Source of the DNA: an uncultured Verrucomicrobiota bacterium
GTDB taxonomy: Bacteria; Verrucomicrobiota; Verrucomicrobiia; Chthoniobacterales; SZAS-18
DNA: 11,635 nucleotides
NCBI GenBank assembly: GCA_937871685.1
Contig: CALMOL010000453.1
Span: 1 to 11,635 of the forward strand
Direction of reading: 5' to 3'
The notes under the pieces are model-generated. The model was given only the letters and a program-made list of their open reading frames with translations, was not told where the DNA came from and did no database searches. Of this stretch, positions 6,959 through 11,635 are shown in pieces; within the stretch, counting starts at the first letter, position 1; each line of letters opens with the position of its first letter. A program made the translations under genes and the position numbers.

Positions 6959-7870
6959 ATGAACGCCGCCCGATCGCTCGTCTCCCGGATCGCGCGGGGC
7001 GCGCTGGCCGTCGGGGCCGCGCTCGCGGCGCGGGGCGAGGACTTGGCCGTGCCCGGCGGCGGGATCATCGACGTGCAGTTCACCTCGCCGCCTTCCGCGG
7101 AAACGCGCCGCGTCGCCACTTCCTGGACCAGCACCGCCGCGAAGTCCGTCGCCACCTACTACGGCGGGTTTCCGCCGCGGCGCGCCACGCTGAAGATCAC
7201 GCCCCGCGAGGGCCGGAGCGTGAGCCATGGCCGCGCGTTCGGCTGGGACGGGCCGCTCGTCACCATCTCGCTCGGGCGGGCCGCCACCGGCGCCGACGTC
7301 TCGGACGACTGGGTGCTCACCCACGAGATGATCCACCTGTGCTTCCCCTCCGTGGACGAGCGACACCACTGGATCGAGGAGGGCTTGGCCACCTACGTCG
7401 AGTCCATCGCCCGCGCCCGCTCCGGCGACCTTTCCCCCGAGCGCGCCTGGGCCGACCTCGTCAACGGTCTGCCGCAGGGCCTGCCCGAGGCCGGCGACCG
7501 CGGCCTCGACTTCACGCCGACGTGGGGCCGCACCTACTGGGGCGGCGCGCTCTTCTTCCTCCGCGTGGACGTGGAAATCCGCCGCCGCACGCGAAATCAG
7601 CGCGGCTTGGAGCACGCCCTGCGCGCCATCGCCGCGGAAGGCGGCACCATCGGCCATTGGTGGCACATCGATCGCGTGATCCGCGTGGGCGACGCCGCCA
7701 CCGGCGTGCCCGTGATGCGCGAGATCTATGACGAGATGAAGGCCAAGCCCGTCCTGGTGGACCTCCCCGCGCTGTGGAAGGAACTCGGCCTCGTGCGCCG
7801 CGGCCGGAGCGTCTCCTTCGACGACTCGGCACCGCTTGCCCCCGTGCGCCGGGCGATCACCGCGCCGTGA
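6959..7870 (+). CDS. Putative exported HExxH zinc metallopeptidase, unknown family
   Basis: A 303-residue protein. Residues 1-24 have Arg-rich charge, then an Ala/Gly/Val hydrophobic run ending in an Ala-rich stretch, consistent with a weak Sec signal peptide. Export to the periplasm or envelope is inferred. The metal site is HEMIH at 122-126 (two zinc His and catalytic Glu123), followed 15 residues later by E141 in WIEEGLATYVE, which matches the x-E-G third ligand of gluzincins (M1- and M61-like arrangement). A Gly-rich YWGGALFFL segment at 193-201 resembles helix-packing regions seen after the zinc site in M1-like folds. There is no PDZ or other accessory domain, and it is much shorter than M1 aminopeptidases. 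The ATG at 6959 gives the signal-like N-terminus. It is the only plus-strand gene here and ends 16 bp from the convergent GH15 gene. Substrate unknown. Confidence 0.82.
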   Translation: MNAARSLVSRIARGALAVGAALAARGEDLAVPGGGIIDVQFTSPPSAETRRVATSWTSTAAKSVATYYGGFPPRRATLKITPREGRSVSHGRAFGWDGPLVTISLGRAATGADVSDDWVLTHEMIHLCFPSVDERHHWIEEGLATYVESIARARSGDLSPERAWADLVNGLPQGLPEAGDRGLDFTPTWGRTYWGGALFFLRVDVEIRRRTRNQRGLEHALRAIAAEGGTIGHWWHIDRVIRVGDAATGVPVMREIYDEMKAKPVLVDLPALWKELGLVRRGRSVSFDDSAPLAPVRRAITAP

Positions 7871-7886
7871 GCGCGGGCGTCCCGCT

Positions 7887-10403
7887 CTAGCCCAGGGCCG
7901 AAGGACGAGCCGAGACCGCGACGCAATGCTCCTCATCGCCGGAATTGCCGTCGCAGATCAGCCGAAAGCGCACCTCCGCGCCGGCGGGCAGCGCGGCGGT
8001 GGGCAGGTCGGCGAACCAGCAGCCAAGGCCCGTTTCCTGCGCCGTCACGTCGCCGCCAGCCTCGTCGGCGACGCCCCAATGGACCACCGCGGCGCCCGGC
8101 GTGATCACGCGCAGCGTGCGGCCCGCGGGCATGGACGCGACGCGATGGGCGCAGCTCCACATCTCGTGGCGGCAGGGCGGCAGCTCGGCCCGGCGGCGCA
8201 CGTAGCGATCATAAACCGGCTCGATGCGGTCGAACGCCGCGCCATCGGCCGCGCCGCGGACCAGCGTCATGTATTCCGCGTGCGCCCAGCACAGCGGCAT
8301 GGCTGAGCCGGTGGGGTCGCCGCGCTTGAGGCCGGGCAGATCGTCGCCGCACCAGACTTGCTCGGGAAGCATGCCGCCGGCGTTCGCGAGGCGCTCCATC
8401 GCCTGAATGTAAGGCCGCGGATCGCGCCCCGCGGCCAGCTCGTAGTGGCCGCGCTCGCCGGTGAGCAGCGGCCAGCTGCCGCCGGCGCCCGCGCCGTCGA
8501 ATGCGCTCCCGTCCGCCTTCTGCCCGTAGCCGTCGTGGTTGTAGCGCATCCAGCACGGGCCTCCCGGGAAGTCATGCCGGAGGATCGCCTCGGCAAGGCC
8601 GAGGGAATCGATGACCAGCGGGTCCAGCGGGTCGCGCACGCCGAGGCGGACCAGTTGGAGGAAATCGAGGCTCACCACGTTCCGCGCCGGCCACTCGCCG
8701 CCGCCGTTTGCCAGCTTTAGGACTGCCGTGTCCGGCTCGGCCTTCGCGTGCGGGTCGCTGGCGTCGGCGGGCGTGAGGCGGATGTAGTGGCGCGGCGCTC
8801 CCGCCATGAGCTCGCCGCGCGTGGTCACGGTCCATTCCTCGAGGTGCGCCTCCAGCCAATCGGCGTAGGCGAGCACGAAGCCGGCCGTCGCCGCGTCGCC
8901 GCGCTCGCGCGCGAGCACCCCGGTGATCACCAGCGCCGCGATGCTCGCGGCCAGCGTGGAAGGCGACCAGCCGCTCGCCTCCTCCCAGCGCTCCTGCATC
9001 GTCACCGGCCCGCGCGCCACGAGGCAGCCGGCGGCCCGCGAGACGAGCGTCCATGGGTCAAATTCCGCCAGGGCCTTCGCCTCGCGCACGCGCCAGGCGA
9101 GCAGCACCGGCGCGGCCACTTGGTCGAGCTGCGAAACCTCCAGATGGGCCTCGCCTTGGATCCACGCGTTTTGCGGCAGGCCGCCGTCGCTGCCTTGCAG
9201 GCACGCCAGCCAGCCAAGCGCGCGCCGCGGCGCGTCCGTGTGCCCCGCGGCGAGCAGGCCGGTGCAGGTCTGCACGAGGTCGCGCGGCCACACCAAGTGA
9301 TAGCCGCCGATCTCGGCGTCGCCCTTCGTCTCGCCCCAGGGGATGGACAGCGAGGCGACGATCGCGCCGCAAAAGACCTTGTCCTCGTGCGCTTGGAGCA
9401 GGCAGCGCGAGAGACGAAAGAGCGATCCGCCGTCGCCGGTGTGCTTGGCGTGGTCCGGCCCCTGGCTCACGCCCTGCCAGCCGGCCACGTAGTCCCGGCG
9501 ATGCCGCGCGAAGGGCAGCGAGAAGGCTTGGATCACCTTCGTCGCCGCGCCGAACTGCAACCGTCCGAAGCCCACGGCGAGGGTGAACGCCCCGCCGCGC
9601 GAAAGGTCGCACTCGGCCGTCAGCGCGATGTTGCCGTCCTCGGCGGAGGGAAACTCCCAGTCCATCGCGAAGTTGCGCAGGTCCTGCCAGCCATCGCTCG
9701 CGCCCGCGTAGCCCACCGAGCGGCGCAGGAAATCCGGCTGCGCGCCGAAGGCCAGGTGCACGTCGTCGAAGGGCGACTCGTGCCCCGTGTCCGCGCGAAA
9801 GGCGTGGAAAAGCTTCCGCCCGCCGAGGTTGCAGAGCGCGGCCGAGTTGTGCATGCCGCCGCGGTTGAGGTGCGGCGCGAGGAGGGCGAAGACGCGCAGC
9901 TTCCCGCGCAGCGACTCGTCCAGGATTTCCACCTGCGCGTGAATGAGCAGCACGGAGTGCTCGGCGTCGCAGATCACCTCCTTCACGATGCGGTAGCGCC
10001 CGGCGCGGTCCGTGTTCGTGAGACGGTAGAGCAAGGCGTCCTTCTCGGGGTATTCGAGCTGGTGGTCGAGGTCGCGCCGCTCCTCGTGGCAGAAGGTTGC
10101 GCCGTCGGTAATGAGGAACTGGAGGTCGCGCGTGTTCGGCCGGTCGATGAGCGGGTAATAAACCTCGTTCACGATGCCGTCCGCGACGGTGAACCAGACC
10201 AGGCAGCTCGTGTGGTAGGCGGTGCCCACGCCTTGCTTGGCCGCGCGGGTCCAGCGCGCCTCGGCCCCCGGCGCGCCGAACGCGCCGCCCGGAGCAACCC
10301 CGGTGACCGCGCGGCGAATGCTCGCCCCGACGCGCCCGAGGAGGGAAGGCTTCTCAACGCTGGGCGCTTCCGGCGCATCGGGCCGGCTGGGATCGGGAAT
10401 CAT
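7887..10403 (-). CDS. GH15 glucoamylase / glucodextranase-type glycoside hydrolase
   Basis: An 838-residue enzyme predicted to release glucose from non-reducing ends of alpha-glucans by inversion. Domains: a proline-rich N-terminal 40 residues; a beta-sandwich N domain (about 45-305) with GAEARWTRAAKQGVGTAY and NEVYYPLIDRPNTRDL; an (alpha/alpha)6 catalytic barrel (about 325-730); and a C-terminal beta-rich domain (about 740-838). Barrel motifs are VWPRDLVQ at 371-378, ERWEEASGWSPSTLAA with general acid E474, YNHDGYGQ at 621-628, WPLLTGERG at 644-652, and LPEQVW with general base E681. The two glutamates are about 200 apart, as in bacterial GH15 members. Unlike secreted glucoamylases it has no signal peptide from the ATG at 10403, so it may act in the cytoplasm, for example on glycogen or imported dextrins. 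Alternatives within the family are glucodextranase and alpha,alpha-trehalase-like activity. It follows the FAD oxidoreductase gene by 42 bp on the same strand and may be cotranscribed. Confidence 0.93.
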   Translation of the reverse strand: MIPDPSRPDAPEAPSVEKPSLLGRVGASIRRAVTGVAPGGAFGAPGAEARWTRAAKQGVGTAYHTSCLVWFTVADGIVNEVYYPLIDRPNTRDLQFLITDGATFCHEERRDLDHQLEYPEKDALLYRLTNTDRAGRYRIVKEVICDAEHSVLLIHAQVEILDESLRGKLRVFALLAPHLNRGGMHNSAALCNLGGRKLFHAFRADTGHESPFDDVHLAFGAQPDFLRRSVGYAGASDGWQDLRNFAMDWEFPSAEDGNIALTAECDLSRGGAFTLAVGFGRLQFGAATKVIQAFSLPFARHRRDYVAGWQGVSQGPDHAKHTGDGGSLFRLSRCLLQAHEDKVFCGAIVASLSIPWGETKGDAEIGGYHLVWPRDLVQTCTGLLAAGHTDAPRRALGWLACLQGSDGGLPQNAWIQGEAHLEVSQLDQVAAPVLLAWRVREAKALAEFDPWTLVSRAAGCLVARGPVTMQERWEEASGWSPSTLAASIAALVITGVLARERGDAATAGFVLAYADWLEAHLEEWTVTTRGELMAGAPRHYIRLTPADASDPHAKAEPDTAVLKLANGGGEWPARNVVSLDFLQLVRLGVRDPLDPLVIDSLGLAEAILRHDFPGGPCWMRYNHDGYGQKADGSAFDGAGAGGSWPLLTGERGHYELAAGRDPRPYIQAMERLANAGGMLPEQVWCGDDLPGLKRGDPTGSAMPLCWAHAEYMTLVRGAADGAAFDRIEPVYDRYVRRRAELPPCRHEMWSCAHRVASMPAGRTLRVITPGAAVVHWGVADEAGGDVTAQETGLGCWFADLPTAALPAGAEVRFRLICDGNSGDEEHCVAVSARPSALG

Positions 10404-10445
10404 CGGGAACAGGAGTCGAGCCGGCCGCCGAAGCTGCTCCGGCGC

Positions 10446-11635
10446 TCAGCGGAGTTCGCGCGCCAGGGCGGCGCGGGCGGCGTGAAAGCCGCACATTCCG
10501 TGGACACCACCGCCCGGCGGCGTGGACGACGAGCAAAGGTAGAGGCCCCGCGCCGGCGTCCGCCAGGGCACGAGGCGCAGCGCCGGGCGCGCCAGGAGGT
10601 GCCAGAGGTCGTTCGCGCCGCCGGAAATGTCGCCGCCGTCGAGATTGGCGTTGCCGGCCGCGAGCGCGCGGGCGTCGGAAGCGCGCCGCATCAGGACGCG
10701 GTCGCGGAAGCCGGGCGCGAAGCGCTCGATCTGCGACTCGATGATCGCGGTGCAGTCCACCGTGCAGCCGCGCGGCACATGGCAGTAGGCCCACGCCGTG
10801 TGCTTCCCGGCCGGCGCGCGCGACGGATCGAACAGGCTCTGCTGCGCGAGCAGGACGAAGGGCCGCGCGGGCAGCTCGCCGCGCGCGACCCGACGCTCGC
10901 CTTCCGCCACCTCCGCGAGCGTGCCGCCCAGATGCACGGTGCCCGCGCGCCGGCACGCCTCCGCGGTCCAGGGAATGGGGCCGTCCAGGGCGTAGTCGAG
11001 CTTGAAGACCGCCGGCCCGTGCGGGAATCGCTCCAGCCGGCGTCGGTATCCTTCGGGCAGCCGGCCGGCGGCCACGCGCGCGGCCGGCCACGCGGTGAGA
11101 TCGAGCAGCACGGCCCGCTCGCGCTCGAACTCGCGCACGTCGGTGACCAGCCGGTCGGTCTCGAGGGTGCCGCCGAGTTCGCGCAGGTGCGCCGCGAGGG
11201 CGTCCGCGATCTTCTGCGAGCCCCCGCGCGGCAGCGGCCAGCCGACCGCGTGTCCCGCGAGGCCGAGCACGAGTCCGAAGCTCGCCGAGCCCGCGGCTTC
11301 CAACGGCAAGAACGAGTGCGCCGCCAGCCCGGCGAAGAGCGCCCGCGCCATCTCGCCGCGGAACGTCCGCCGCGCGAGGCCCGCCGCCGATTGCAGCGCG
11401 AGCCATCCAAAGCGCCCGAGCAAAAACGGATGCCGCGGCAGATGCAGCATCGGCTGGAGCAATTCCTCCGCGAGCGCATCCCAATGCCGCGCGAACGGCT
11501 CCATCAGCGCCTGCCACGCGTTCCCATCTTCCCCGAGCGTGGCGCACGTCTCCGGCATCGACTGGGAGAGCGCCGCCGCCGTGCCGTCGTCCAGCGGATG
11601 CGCCACCGCCACCGGCGGCTGGATCCACTCCAGGC
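10446..11635 (-). CDS. Phytoene dehydrogenase-like FAD oxidoreductase (N-terminus outside window)
   Basis: The C-terminal 395 residues of a COG1233-type flavin amine oxidase/phytoene desaturase-like protein, similar to PYROXD2. The frame runs open off the right edge, reading LEWIQPPVAVAHPLDDG, an internal family segment. The N-terminal GxGxxG dinucleotide-binding site, perhaps 70-90 residues, is therefore missing only because of the window boundary. A GTG at 11612 lies within that conserved stretch and is unlikely to be the start. Visible signatures are PRGGSQKIADALAAHL, where many relatives place the substrate/FAD domain junction, and the C-terminal FAD motif CSSSTPPGGGVHGMCG (about 10491-10540). 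Members include carotenoid-processing enzymes and many of unknown substrate. No other carotenoid genes are visible, so no pathway is assigned. The GH15 gene begins 42 bp downstream. Confidence 0.9.
   Translation of the reverse strand, partial: LEWIQPPVAVAHPLDDGTAAALSQSMPETCATLGEDGNAWQALMEPFARHWDALAEELLQPMLHLPRHPFLLGRFGWLALQSAAGLARRTFRGEMARALFAGLAAHSFLPLEAAGSASFGLVLGLAGHAVGWPLPRGGSQKIADALAAHLRELGGTLETDRLVTDVREFERERAVLLDLTAWPAARVAAGRLPEGYRRRLERFPHGPAVFKLDYALDGPIPWTAEACRRAGTVHLGGTLAEVAEGERRVARGELPARPFVLLAQQSLFDPSRAPAGKHTAWAYCHVPRGCTVDCTAIIESQIERFAPGFRDRVLMRRASDARALAAGNANLDGGDISGGANDLWHLLARPALRLVPWRTPARGLYLCSSSTPPGGGVHGMCGFHAARAALARELR

Noticed and set aside
7871..7886. Bidirectional terminator between the convergent genes
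   Set aside because: The gap is only 16 bp, with no clear hairpin or T-tract on either strand.
6851..7936. Upstream extension of the tryptophanase frame to 823 residues
   Set aside because: The extension runs antisense through the metallopeptidase gene, which has clear motifs. The family N-terminus starts at 6850.
11610..11612. GTG as a true start of the FAD oxidoreductase
   Set aside because: The frame is open to the window edge and the residues before the GTG are conserved in the family, so this is a window truncation.
10354..11628. 424-residue minus-strand frame overlapping the FAD oxidoreductase
   Set aside because: It is low-complexity and Arg/Ala/Gly-rich, while the other phase carries the FAD motif and the conserved WIQPP segment.

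Overview
The window is a stretch of high-GC bacterial chromosome, about two thirds G+C by eye. It carries six protein genes, five of them complete, with almost no spare DNA. Start sites lack obvious Shine-Dalgarno sequences. GyrB has the long insert typical of Gram-negative-type gyrases. Together with the protein flavour and a palindrome beside gyrB, this suggests Verrucomicrobiota or a relative, but that placement is inference. I see no tRNA, rRNA, CRISPR array, IS element or phage gene.

Layout. Positions 1-79 hold a perfect 25-bp inverted repeat with a 29-nt loop, just beyond the 3' end of gyrB. Positions 117-4082 (minus) are gyrB, interrupted in frame by a 434-residue intein (1386-2687) containing an HNH homing endonuclease. 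Positions 4240-5442 (minus) encode a class V aminotransferase-fold PLP enzyme of the isopenicillin N epimerase/cysteine desulfhydrase type. Positions 5465-6850 (minus) encode a tryptophanase, 22 bp upstream of that enzyme and probably cotranscribed with it. A 108-bp divergent gap follows. Positions 6959-7870 (plus) encode a probably exported HExxH metallopeptidase of unknown role. It converges with 7887-10403 (minus), a GH15 glucoamylase/glucodextranase-type enzyme. Positions 10446 to the right edge (minus) are the C-terminal 395 residues of a phytoene-dehydrogenase-like FAD oxidoreductase whose N-terminus lies outside the window.

How they fit together. The two PLP enzymes form a plausible amino-acid catabolism pair: tryptophan to indole, pyruvate and ammonia, plus an unassigned amino-acid reaction. 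The GH15 enzyme would release glucose from alpha-glucans. gyrB is not next to dnaA, dnaN, recF or gyrA in what is visible. I see no new multi-gene defence or mobile system. The standout element is the intein. It sits in the TOPRIM active site of an essential topoisomerase, appears intact in every splicing block, has an apparently intact HNH core, and carries an unusual run of roughly 17-residue aromatic/Pro repeats that may help it recognise DNA.
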